Made by a program: the position numbers and the translations under genes. This document shows positions 6,825 through 12,313 of a stretch of DNA of 12,313 bases, in pieces (position 1 is the stretch's first letter; the number at the start of each line of letters is the position of its first letter). The stretch spans positions 27,310 to 39,622 of the forward strand of contig DEPZ01000020.1 in assembly GCA_002359025.1 (NCBI GenBank), read 5' to 3'. This DNA comes from Erysipelotrichaceae bacterium UBA3379 (GTDB lineage Bacteria; Bacillota_I; Bacilli_A; Erysipelotrichales; Coprobacillaceae). The notes below the pieces were generated by a model, which was not told the origin of the DNA, did not search any database, and saw nothing but the letters and a program-made list of their open reading frames with translations.

Positions 6825-8308
6825 GCTTTATGTCCTCCTATCATACCATTACGTTCTTTGGCGGTTGCTCCTTTTTCTAAATCTAGAGCTTTTAATACAG
6901 CATTTTTACCGTATTTCTTTTTGATTTCTAAAGTGGCTTTTTGAAGTCTTTTTTCTTTTTCAAGTTCTTGATCTTGTTTTTCTAAGTCTGTATGAGAAGT
7001 AAATAAATCAATTTGTTGATATGTAGGTCTCTTTCTGACTTCAATTTCACTTTCTACATGACAAGCAGATATATTTATTCTGCGAATTGTAAGAACAGGG
7101 TCAACATGTTTGTCATACCATTTTAAGACTTCCTCTCTTATCAGTTTAGAAGAAGATGTTTGTCTACTTAATCGAATTGTTCCATGAGCGTGTTTAGGTA
7201 TTTTTCTACCATATCTATCTTCAGCAATAGCACCTTGATACATAGATAAATTTTCTCTATCGTATCCAATTGTTAATACTATCATATCTGTGACAAGCCC
7301 TTTATCTACTAAATCTAAAGCCAATGAATCTAACATTTCTTTAACAATAATTTTTGCTTTAGAAAAAGAATAAGGCGAAGATAAAACTTGCCCTATACCA
7401 ATACTGGTATGTTCTGGTTTATATGATTTAATATCTTTCATTGTACAAGGTTCATAACCCCAAGCATGATCGATAAGTAACTGGGCATTGACACCAAATA
7501 TTTTATATAATAAATCTTCATTATAATAATCTTGTTGGTTTCCTACAGAACATTTTGCTATATCACCCATAGTATATAAACCAATCTTATTTAAACGTTT
7601 TTCATAGCCTCTACCAACTCTCCAAAAGTCAGTAATAGGTAAATGATTCCATAGATATTTTCTATACATCATTTCATTTAATGATGCAATACGAACACCA
7701 TCTTCATCTGGTTCAATCTTTTTTGCAACAATATCCATGGCTACCTTAGCAAGATACAGATTTGTACCTATACCAGCTGTGGCAGTAATATGAGTTGTTT
7801 GGTATATATCTTGGATAATTCTTTTCGCAAAAGCTTTAGGGGTTAAACCAGCGGTTTTTAAATAGTGTGTTGCATCTATAAAGACTTCATCTATAGAGTA
7901 TACATGTATGTCTTCTGGTGAAACATATTTTAAATAGATTTCATAAATTTTGGTACTATACTCCATATAAAAAGCCATTCTAGGTGGAGCAGCGATATAA
8001 TCTAATTCTAGATAGGGGTCTTGTTGAAGTTTTGTGTCATCATATGATTTTTGAGTAAATAATCGATTATGTATTTTATGTTGTCTTTCACGATTGACTT
8101 CTTTGACTTTTTGTATAACTTCAAATAATCTTGCACGACCTGATAGACCATATTTTTTTAAAGAAGGAGATACTGCTAAACATATGGTTTTTTCTGTTTT
8201 ACTAACATCAGCTACGACCAAATTTGTTGTTAAGGGATCTAAATGTCGCTCTACACACTCTACAGATGCATAGAAAGATTTTAAATCTATTGCCATATAT
8301 ATTTTCAT
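6821..8308 (-). CDS. Y-family translesion DNA polymerase (UvrX/UmuC-like)
   Basis: Low-fidelity DNA polymerase that copies past damaged bases. The 495 residues show the palm motif AIDLKSFYASVE with metal-binding Asp8 and likely steric-gate Tyr13, and the second motif VYSIDEVFID with Asp140 and Glu141. The helix-hairpin-helix thumb region follows (GIGTNLYLAKVAMDI, then WRVGRGYEKRLNKIGLYTMG), with the little-finger domain about 300-425. QQIDLF at 431-436 fits the beta-clamp binding motif, so it probably docks on the replication sliding clamp. The tail (KKKYGKNAVLKALDLEKGAT and ending IGGHKA) is shared by Firmicute polymerases paired with YolD. It starts at ATG 8308 with AAAGGAGGTG 6 bases upstream and ends by overlapping the YolD-like gene. 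No LexA-type box was found at its promoter. Confidence 0.93.
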   Translation of the reverse strand: MKIYMAIDLKSFYASVECVERHLDPLTTNLVVADVSKTEKTICLAVSPSLKKYGLSGRARLFEVIQKVKEVNRERQHKIHNRLFTQKSYDDTKLQQDPYLELDYIAAPPRMAFYMEYSTKIYEIYLKYVSPEDIHVYSIDEVFIDATHYLKTAGLTPKAFAKRIIQDIYQTTHITATAGIGTNLYLAKVAMDIVAKKIEPDEDGVRIASLNEMMYRKYLWNHLPITDFWRVGRGYEKRLNKIGLYTMGDIAKCSVGNQQDYYNEDLLYKIFGVNAQLLIDHAWGYEPCTMKDIKSYKPEHTSIGIGQVLSSPYSFSKAKIIVKEMLDSLALDLVDKGLVTDMIVLTIGYDRENLSMYQGAIAEDRYGRKIPKHAHGTIRLSRQTSSSKLIREEVLKWYDKHVDPVLTIRRINISACHVESEIEVRKRPTYQQIDLFTSHTDLEKQDQELEKEKRLQKATLEIKKKYGKNAVLKALDLEKGATAKERNGMIGGHKA

Positions 8309-8361
8309 AACTGCACCTCCTTTATTATTACCTTTCTATATGGGATTTAAGATTTATATTT

Positions 8362-8390
8362 ATGATAGCATACAAGAGATTCTAATACAA
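8362..8390 (-). promoter_or_regulatory. Promoter of the polymerase-YolD operon
   Basis: On the minus strand TTGTAT (8390-8385) and TATCAT (8367-8362) are 17 bp apart, with TG one base before the -10 (extended -10). Predicted start is about 45 bases upstream of the polymerase ATG. I searched by eye for GAAC-N4-GTTC-type SOS boxes over and around it and found none. Confidence 0.6.
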
Positions 8391-8467
8391 TTTTTCCCAG
8401 TATGTATAATTTATAATCCATACTTGTTTTTAATTTGAGTTTCATAGTACAAAAATATATGTAATTC

Positions 8468-8496
8468 TTATGATCAATTATATTAGTATTGATAAT
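8468..8496 (+). promoter_or_regulatory. Possible promoter of the type I toxin mRNA
   Basis: TTATGA (8468-8473) and GATAAT (8491-8496) are 17 bp apart, giving a start near 8503. The -10 lies in a 13-bp perfect palindrome ATTGATAATCAAT (8488-8500). The boxes are weaker than those of the opposing antisense promoter, as is usual for type I toxin loci. An alternative -10, TATAAC at 8503-8508, has no -35. Confidence 0.4.
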
Positions 8497-8506
8497 CAAT
8501 TTTATA

Positions 8507-8586
8507 ACAGCAGTAGCTGTAGGGCGTTATACCTTAAGCGAAGGTATGCCTCTTTCGTTGACAGAGATATCCATCACTTAGATGGA
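8507..8586 (+). promoter_or_regulatory. Structured 5' leader of the toxin mRNA
   Basis: Three hairpins in about 80 bases ahead of the toxin gene: ACAGC-AGTA-GCTGT (8507-8520); ATACCTT-AAGCG-AAGGTAT (8530-8547), followed by GCC that can pair with GGC at 8523-8525; and TCCATC-ACTTA-GATGGA (8570-8586). The second contains the element complementary to the antisense RNA. The third ends about 15 bases before the ribosome site. Type I toxin leaders typically fold this way to keep translation low; that function is inferred. Confidence 0.5.
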
Positions 8587-8611
8587 AATATGAAAAACAG
8601 AGATGATTGAC

Positions 8612-8725
8612 ATGACTTCTAATAAAATAGTTATGATGATGTTAAGAATGCTGACATTTATTGTGATTTTAATAAGTTTGATTGTTAAATTGCTTCTTAT
8701 TATCGATAAGAGTATAAAAAAATAA
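8612..8725 (+). CDS. Putative type I toxin, 37-residue membrane peptide
   Basis: A small open frame (37 codons), MTSNKIVMMMLRML and then FIVILISLIVKLLLIID, ending KSIKK. This is one hydrophobic span (about residues 14-31) with a charged, lysine-rich C-terminus, the build of Fst, TxpA/BsrG and holin-like toxic peptides that damage the membrane. The start is ATG 8612, 9 bases after a weak GAG core within AGAGATGATTG; an in-frame ATG at 8603 is less likely and MMM at 8633-8641 is an alternative. The stop codon runs into a hairpin terminator shared with a convergent antisense RNA. The long structured leader, weak ribosome site and opposing perfect promoter all fit a repressed toxin gene. Homology to a named family is not certain; toxicity is inferred. 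Confidence 0.65.
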   Translation: MTSNKIVMMMLRMLTFIVILISLIVKLLLIIDKSIKK

Positions 8726-8762
8726 CTACCTCTTAATCTAATAAAGTTGGGATAGTTATTTT
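8719..8762. terminator. Shared bidirectional terminator of toxin mRNA and antisense RNA
   Basis: Arms AAAATAACTA (8719-8728) and TAGTTATTTT (8753-8762) form 10 perfect pairs, extended by CC/GG across a bulged A. On the minus strand the stem is followed by seven Ts, on plus by four Ts inside the arm. The toxin stop codon lies in the first arm. Confidence 0.75.
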
Positions 8763-8776
8763 CTATAACTGAATTT

Positions 8777-8805
8777 AAGGTATAGCCGTTTATTGGCTAT
8801 TCCTT
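8777..8805. repeat. Repeat of the toxin-leader element, forming the antisense 5' hairpin
   Basis: AAGGTATAGCC at 8777-8787 repeats AAGGTATGCC of the toxin leader (8541-8550) with one inserted base. Together with GGCTATTCCTT (8795-8805) it forms an imperfect hairpin. The pair of direct repeats, one at the 5' end of each convergent RNA, recalls DRa/DRb of par loci. Confidence 0.6.
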
Positions 8806-8814
8806 ATTAGTTAC

Positions 8815-8843
8815 ATTATAGTTTCTGTTATTTTGGTTGTCAA
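8815..8843 (-). promoter_or_regulatory. Consensus promoter of the antisense antitoxin RNA
   Basis: TTGACA (8843-8838), a 17-bp spacer and TATAAT (8820-8815) on the minus strand: a perfect match to the vegetative sigma consensus and the strongest promoter seen in the window. It points into a stretch with no minus-strand gene, which is the main reason to call a non-coding RNA here. Confidence 0.85.
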
Positions 8844-8912
8844 TATACATGAATCGAAATGACTTTTTATATTGCTTCCATTTTATATGATTTCTAATCT
8901 ATCATATCTCAC

Positions 8913-9134
8913 TTAATGAACCCATAAAAAAAGTATGGACATAATAATAAACATTATCCAGCTATATATTTTTTGTTTCTTTGTTCCTTCGAATAATTTA
9001 GGTTTACCTGCAAAAAAAGAAATAGGCTCATTAAATTTACACTCATATAGAATAACTGTTATAAGCAATACTCATATAGCTATATGTGTTTCATCAGTTC
9101 GAAATTGAAGTATCCAATCCATCATCTTTATCAT
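8913..9134 (-). pseudogene. Decayed small two-span membrane-protein gene with in-frame TGA
   Basis: Read on the minus strand from ATG 9125 (or 9134), a frame of about 70 codons runs to TAA at 8913-8915, interrupted only by a TGA at 9074-9072. Before the stop: MMDWILQFRTDETHIAI. After it: VLLITVILYE, then CKFNEPISFFAGKPKLFEG, and a second hydrophobic stretch IYSWIMFIIMSILFLWVH. The TGA falls in the first hydrophobic segment, so a Trp or Leu codon may have been lost. GGAG (9140-9137) lies 11 bases before ATG 9125. A ten-base direct repeat (9041-9050 and 9070-9079) flanks the damage. I do not recognise the family. TGA is a normal stop elsewhere in this window (polymerase, glucosidase), so recoding is unlikely. 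Confidence 0.5.
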
Positions 9135-9528
9135 TTCTCCATATTATTTTTATAATTAGAAGATAATCTAAAGATGTGGCATTTATGTGTAATTTTTGAA
9201 ATTTATGATGATAAGCTGCTAGGACGTTTGCCTGATAGCTCAAAAGAACTCAAGCTACAACAAGATAAAATATGCTTATCACTATGTGGTTGTCTTTGTA
9301 TGTTTCTTTCACTTTCTAAAAAAGATATTTATTGTTTGACTATAACATCATAATTACGAATGATTTTTCATTGTTAAAATCATATATTTCAAAAACTTTT
9401 TATTTGTCTATCAAGCATACTAAGATAGATATTCAAATATGAAAAGTTCATAGAAGAGAACTATATTTTGTGATAGAATAAACATATCAAAGATACGCAT
9501 GTCACAAAGCATGTGGAGGGAGGAAAAA
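9135..9528. other. Gene-poor stretch between pseudogene and phosphatase gene
   Basis: No supportable gene. It holds an 8-bp hairpin ATGATTTT/AAAATCAT (9360-9367, 9376-9383), a longer imperfect inverted repeat (9394-9412 with 9424-9448) and a possible extended -10 promoter TGATAGAAT (9471-9479) for the phosphatase gene. A 59-codon frame at 9174-9353 has no ribosome site and is not called. Confidence 0.5.
9394..9448. repeat. Imperfect inverted repeat upstream of the phosphatase gene
   Basis: TCTATC (9407-9412) pairs with GATAGA (9424-9429), ATTTG (9402-9406) with CAAAT (9434-9438), and AACTTTT (9394-9400) with AAAAGTT (9442-9448): 18 pairs with small bulges around an 11-base loop. It lies just upstream of the likely promoter. 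It could be an operator, an old terminator or remnant of decayed DNA. Confidence 0.4.
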
Positions 9529-10287
9529 ATGAAAAATTATCATACACATACATATCGTTGTCATCATGCTTCTGGAAGTGAGGAAGAATATATTAAAGCA
9601 GCTATTAAGAGTGGATATACTGTTTTAGGGTTTAGTGATCACTCACCTTGGAGATATGATTCTTCATATGTTTCACATATGAGAATGAAAGAAGGGGAAT
9701 TAGAGGGATATATCAAGACATTACTAAAATTAAAAGAAAAATATAAAAATCAAATAGATATTAAGATCGGGTTAGAATGTGAATATTTTGAAAAATATAT
9801 ACCTTGGTTAAAAGAAACATTAAAAACATATCCTATAGATTATATTATCTTAGGTAATCATTTTGATGATACAGATGAAACAGGTATCTATTATGGAAGA
9901 CCTCTTCCAAAAGAAAAACTAACAAAATATGTAGATGATTGTATTCATGCAATGGAAACAGGTCTATATAGTTATATAGCACATCCAGATCTTGTTCATT
10001 ATAATAGAGATGATCCTTTCTATACTAAAGAAATGACAAGATTATGTTTAGAGGCAAAGAAACATGATATGCCTTTAGAATTTAACTTATTAGGATTTAG
10101 TGAACATAGACAATATCCTAACAATGTCTTCTTTAACATTGTTAAAGAAGTAGGTAATCAAGTCATTATTGGAATTGATGCTCATGAAAGTCAAGCATTA
10201 GCTGATACAAAAACTTACGATAAAGCAAAACAATATTTAGAACAATTAGGTGTAGAAGTGATTGAAGATATTCAATATTTAAGGTAG
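9529..10287 (+). CDS. PHP-domain phosphatase, histidinol-phosphatase (HisK/HisJ) type
   Basis: A cytoplasmic metal-dependent phosphoesterase of the PHP family. The 252 residues carry the metal ligands in order: HTH at 5-7 with His12/His13, SDHSP with Asp37/His38, GLECEY with Glu83/Glu85, GNHF with His111, AHPD with His152, and GIDAH with Asp217/His219. Length and order match the stand-alone histidinol-phosphatases of Firmicutes. The start is ATG 9529 directly after GGAGGGAGG; the frame extends ten codons to an ATG at 9499 that has no ribosome site. No other histidine-biosynthesis gene is present and the gene is followed after 8 bp by a glucosidase. The true substrate may therefore be another phosphate ester, and the histidinol-phosphate assignment is only by family. 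Confidence 0.88.
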   Translation: MKNYHTHTYRCHHASGSEEEYIKAAIKSGYTVLGFSDHSPWRYDSSYVSHMRMKEGELEGYIKTLLKLKEKYKNQIDIKIGLECEYFEKYIPWLKETLKTYPIDYIILGNHFDDTDETGIYYGRPLPKEKLTKYVDDCIHAMETGLYSYIAHPDLVHYNRDDPFYTKEMTRLCLEAKKHDMPLEFNLLGFSEHRQYPNNVFFNIVKEVGNQVIIGIDAHESQALADTKTYDKAKQYLEQLGVEVIEDIQYLR

Positions 10288-10295
10288 GAAAGTTT

Positions 10296-11960
10296 ATGGA
10301 ATGGTGGAAGAAAAGTGTTGTTTATCAAGTCTATATACAAAGTTTTCAAGATAGCAATCATGATGGTATAGGAGATTTTCAGGGACTGATTTCTAGATTG
10401 GATTATTTAAAAACATTGGGGATAGATGTGATATGGGTAACACCATTTTATCAATCTCCATTAGATGATAATGGCTATGATATTAGCGATTATAGGAAGA
10501 TACTTGATAGATATGGGACTATGGATGATTTTCAGGAGTTTATTGAAGAAGCACATCTTAGACATATGAAGGTGATTATTGATTTGGTATTTAATCATAC
10601 AAGTTATGAACATATGTGGTTTATAGAAAGTCAAAAGTCTAAAGATAATGCTTATCATGATTATTATATATGGCATGATCCAAAGAATCATAATGTTCCT
10701 AATAATTGGACAAGTTGTTTTCAAGGATCAGCTTGGCAATATCATAAAGAGCTAAATCAATATTATTTACATCTTTTTTCTAAAAAACAGCCAGATTTAA
10801 ACTGGCAAAATAAAAAGGTTAGAGAAGAATGCTATGATATTATGAAATATTGGCTAGAACGAGGTGTAGATGGTTTTAGATTGGATGTTATTAATATTAT
10901 TAGTAAGGATGAATCACAGTATGTTGTAGATACTGAGTTAAAAGGGCATCGTGTTTGTGCGAATGGACCACATATTCATGAATATCTTCAAGAGATGAAT
11001 AAAGAAGTCTTTTCTCACTATGATTTATTAACTGTAGGTGAAACACCATTAGTTACGCCTCAAGATGCAAATCAGTATGCATCATTAGATGGAAAAGAAT
11101 TAAGTATGGTCTTTCAGTTTGAGTTAATGAATGTAGATGGTGGAGAAGATAATAAATGGACAGATAGAAGATATAAAGTCAAAGACTTTAAAGATATTAT
11201 GACAAGATGGCAAACGGGAATGTATAATAAAGGATGGAATTCTTTGTTTTTAAACAATCATGATCAACCTCGTTGTGTTTCCCGTTTTGGAGATACATCT
11301 TCAAAAGAGTATCATGAAAAGTCTGCTAAGATGCTTGCTATACTATTACATATGATGCAGGGAACACCTTATATTTATCAAGGTGAAGAAATAGGAATGA
11401 CAAATGCCAATTTTACAAATCTTACTCAATATAAAGATATAGATAGTTTAAATGCTTATCATCAGTTGGTAGAAGTAGAAAAAACAGTGAGTCATGAAGA
11501 TATGATGAGATATTTAAGAAAATCTAGTCGTGATCATGCCAGAACACCAATGCAATGGGATAATACATCTCATGCTGGTTTTAGTCATCATGCCCCATGG
11601 ATAGAAGTGAATCCAAATTATAAAGATATTAATGTGCAAGCATCTTTAGATAACCCTGATTCTATATTCTATACATATCAAAAATTAATCAAGTTAAGAA
11701 AAAAATATGATATTATCATAGAAGGAAAATATGAGTTATTATTGAATGAGGATGAAAATATTTATGCATATAGAAGAATATATAAAGATAAAGAGTTGGT
11801 TGTTATAGGGAATATGACTTCTTTTGATTGCCAATATGATACATCTTTAGTTAAACAAGAACATCAAGTTTTGATAAGCAATTACAAAAATCATCATTTA
11901 GGTCAGTTAAGACCATATGAAGCAATCGTTTTTTATCAAAAATACGTAAATTCACAATGA
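10296..11960 (+). CDS. malL: GH13 oligo-1,6-glucosidase / alpha-glucosidase
   Basis: Hydrolyses terminal alpha-1,6 (and some alpha-1,4) glucosidic bonds in short oligosaccharides such as isomaltose; no signal peptide, so cytoplasmic. The 554 residues show the GH13 regions: calcium loop DSNHDGIGD (19-27), DLVFNHTS (96-103), GFRLDVIN with nucleophile Asp197, VGETP with acid/base Glu249, and NHDQPR with Asp323. The C-terminal beta domain follows (ARTPMQW and later strands). Val198 after the nucleophile is the residue linked in subfamily GH13_31 to alpha-1,6 preference, as in Bacillus oligo-1,6-glucosidase. A trehalose-6-phosphate hydrolase is the main alternative, less likely with no PTS gene nearby. 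AGGAAAG lies just before the ATG, 8 bp after the phosphatase stop codon, so the pair is probably one operon. Confidence 0.88.
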   Translation: MEWWKKSVVYQVYIQSFQDSNHDGIGDFQGLISRLDYLKTLGIDVIWVTPFYQSPLDDNGYDISDYRKILDRYGTMDDFQEFIEEAHLRHMKVIIDLVFNHTSYEHMWFIESQKSKDNAYHDYYIWHDPKNHNVPNNWTSCFQGSAWQYHKELNQYYLHLFSKKQPDLNWQNKKVREECYDIMKYWLERGVDGFRLDVINIISKDESQYVVDTELKGHRVCANGPHIHEYLQEMNKEVFSHYDLLTVGETPLVTPQDANQYASLDGKELSMVFQFELMNVDGGEDNKWTDRRYKVKDFKDIMTRWQTGMYNKGWNSLFLNNHDQPRCVSRFGDTSSKEYHEKSAKMLAILLHMMQGTPYIYQGEEIGMTNANFTNLTQYKDIDSLNAYHQLVEVEKTVSHEDMMRYLRKSSRDHARTPMQWDNTSHAGFSHHAPWIEVNPNYKDINVQASLDNPDSIFYTYQKLIKLRKKYDIIIEGKYELLLNEDENIYAYRRIYKDKELVVIGNMTSFDCQYDTSLVKQEHQVLISNYKNHHLGQLRPYEAIVFYQKYVNSQ

Positions 11961-11979
11961 ATTTGCGTATATTTTTTTA
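11942..11979 (+). terminator. Terminator of the phosphatase-glucosidase operon
   Basis: A 13-bp stem (11942-11954 with 11958-11970, one G-T pair) around loop CAA, followed by ATTTTTTT. The glucosidase stop codon TGA is the first triplet of the second arm. Confidence 0.85.
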
Positions 11980-12018
11980 ATAAAAACGAGGAATACACTA
12001 AAAAAGTACACAAAACCA

Positions 12019-12027
12019 TGATATAAT
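12019..12027 (+). promoter_or_regulatory. Extended -10 promoter of the 81-residue protein gene
   Basis: TGATATAAT (TG, one base, TATAAT at 12022-12027) lies 22 bases before the ATG. There is no convincing -35 at 16-18 bp. It follows the terminator of the previous operon, so the small gene has its own transcript. Confidence 0.55.
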
Positions 12028-12049
12028 GATTTCGTGAGGTGAAATAAAC

Positions 12050-12295
12050 ATGGAACATGTTACAGATATAGATAAACAAGAATATATAGATGATTGCAAA
12101 GCAATCGTTAAAGAAGTGATAGGGTTAGAGAAAATCGAGTTATCTGACCCTGATTTAACAGTACTTACAGAAGAAATTATGGATACATCATTAATGATGG
12201 GTGGAGATTATTCAGGTGAAACAATTCGTGCTATTGCATTACAATATGTAAGAAACCAATTTTTACCACGTTTTCAAGCGGCTCATCGTAAATAG
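12050..12295 (+). CDS. Hypothetical 81-residue acidic protein
   Basis: I do not recognise a family. The 81 residues are acidic in the first two thirds (EHVTDIDKQEYIDD, then IELSDPDLTVLTEEIMD) and end with a basic helix (ALQYVRNQFLPRFQAAHRK). No cysteine pair, membrane span or signal peptide is present. The ribosome site GAGGTGA is 7 bases before the ATG, and an extended -10 promoter lies just upstream, so it is very probably expressed. It is a stand-alone gene in the visible DNA; what follows beyond 12295 is cut by the window edge. Confidence 0.75.
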   Translation: MEHVTDIDKQEYIDDCKAIVKEVIGLEKIELSDPDLTVLTEEIMDTSLMMGGDYSGETIRAIALQYVRNQFLPRFQAAHRK

Positions 12296-12313
12296 ATAAT
12301 ATGAAGTGACCTC

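Larger units (their letters stand above)
8715..8808 (-). ncRNA. Putative antisense antitoxin RNA of the type I locus
   Basis: A predicted RNA of about 94 bases, starting 7 bases after a consensus promoter and ending at the hairpin/T7 run at 8716-8722. No start codon with a ribosome site occurs in it. Its 3' half is fully complementary to the last codons and terminator of the toxin mRNA (about 50 bases overlap). Its 5' end folds into a hairpin (8777-8805: AAGGTATAGCC, 7-base loop, GGCTATTCCTT, one mismatch on the plus-strand reading). The hairpin's GGCTATACCTT arm is complementary to AAGGTATGCC in the toxin leader apart from one bulged base. This is the arrangement of RNA II in the enterococcal par locus. 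Boundaries are predicted from the promoter and terminator. Confidence 0.65.

Noticed and set aside
8558..8563. TTGACA in the toxin leader as the -35 of a second toxin promoter.
   Set aside because: No acceptable -10 occurs 16-18 bp downstream; the sequence there is the TCCATC/GATGGA hairpin.
8885..8907. ATATGAT/ATCATAT hairpin downstream of the pseudogene as a terminator.
   Set aside because: Stem is all A/T but for one pair, the loop is 9 bases and no T run follows on the minus strand.
9072..9074. TGA read as tryptophan (alternative genetic code).
   Set aside because: TGA terminates other intact genes here, including the polymerase (6821-6823) and the glucosidase (11958-11960).
9174..9353. 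A 59-codon plus-strand frame starting MWHLCVIFEIYDDKLL.
   Set aside because: No ribosome site or promoter at the ATG, Cys-rich unlikely composition, no recognisable motif, and it lies in decayed DNA; most likely a chance frame.
9499..9528. Longer start for the PHP phosphatase at ATG 9499.
   Set aside because: The extra ten residues include the translated ribosome site GGAGGGAGG itself; the PHP domain begins right after ATG 9529.

Overview
The window is AT-rich, uses strong AGGAGG-type ribosome sites and many hairpin/T-run terminators, and carries a Gram-positive style ftsE-ftsX pair, a YolD/Y-family polymerase pair and a GH13 oligo-1,6-glucosidase. This points to a low-GC Firmicute. The flavour is that of gut Erysipelotrichia/Coprobacillaceae, but that placement is an inference. 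No rRNA, tRNA, CRISPR array or intact insertion sequence was seen.

Layout. (1) 1-2343: a multidrug-type ABC exporter half-transporter (minus strand, cut by the window edge at its LSGGQ signature) is divergent from a MerR/BmrR-like regulator. The shared 85-bp gap holds a 19-bp-spacer promoter with a central dyad, the hallmark of MerR-activated promoters. (2) 2328-4600, all minus: an XRE-type regulator followed closely by nanE (N-acetylmannosamine-6-phosphate 2-epimerase), then a small zinc-ribbon protein; an unrecognised 132-residue protein lies upstream with its own bidirectional terminator. (3) 4740-6410: ftsE-ftsX, with overlapping genes and one extended -10 promoter, closed by a strong bidirectional terminator. 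(4) 6408-8390, minus: a Y-family translesion polymerase followed by a YolD-like gene with a 4-bp ATGA overlap. (5) 8468-8843: a gene-poor stretch holding what looks like a complete type I toxin-antitoxin locus. It has a 37-residue single-membrane-span peptide with a long structured leader, and a convergent antisense RNA driven by a perfect TTGACA-17-TATAAT promoter. The two RNAs share a terminator and carry complementary repeats, the architecture of the enterococcal par (Fst) locus. (6) 8913-9134, minus: a decayed small membrane-protein gene interrupted by an in-frame TGA. (7) 9529-11979: a PHP-domain phosphatase of the histidinol-phosphatase type and a GH13 oligo-1,6-glucosidase, 8 bp apart and closed by a terminator. 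(8) 12022-12295: a small acidic protein of unknown function with its own extended -10 promoter.

The most notable item is the toxin-antitoxin locus at 8468-8843: its parts are visible in sequence, but toxicity and antisense control are inferred. The second is the textbook MerR-type promoter at 1466-1496, which predicts that the adjacent regulator switches the exporter on. Several start codons are set inside longer open frames because the upstream alternatives are TTG/GTG codons without a ribosome site.
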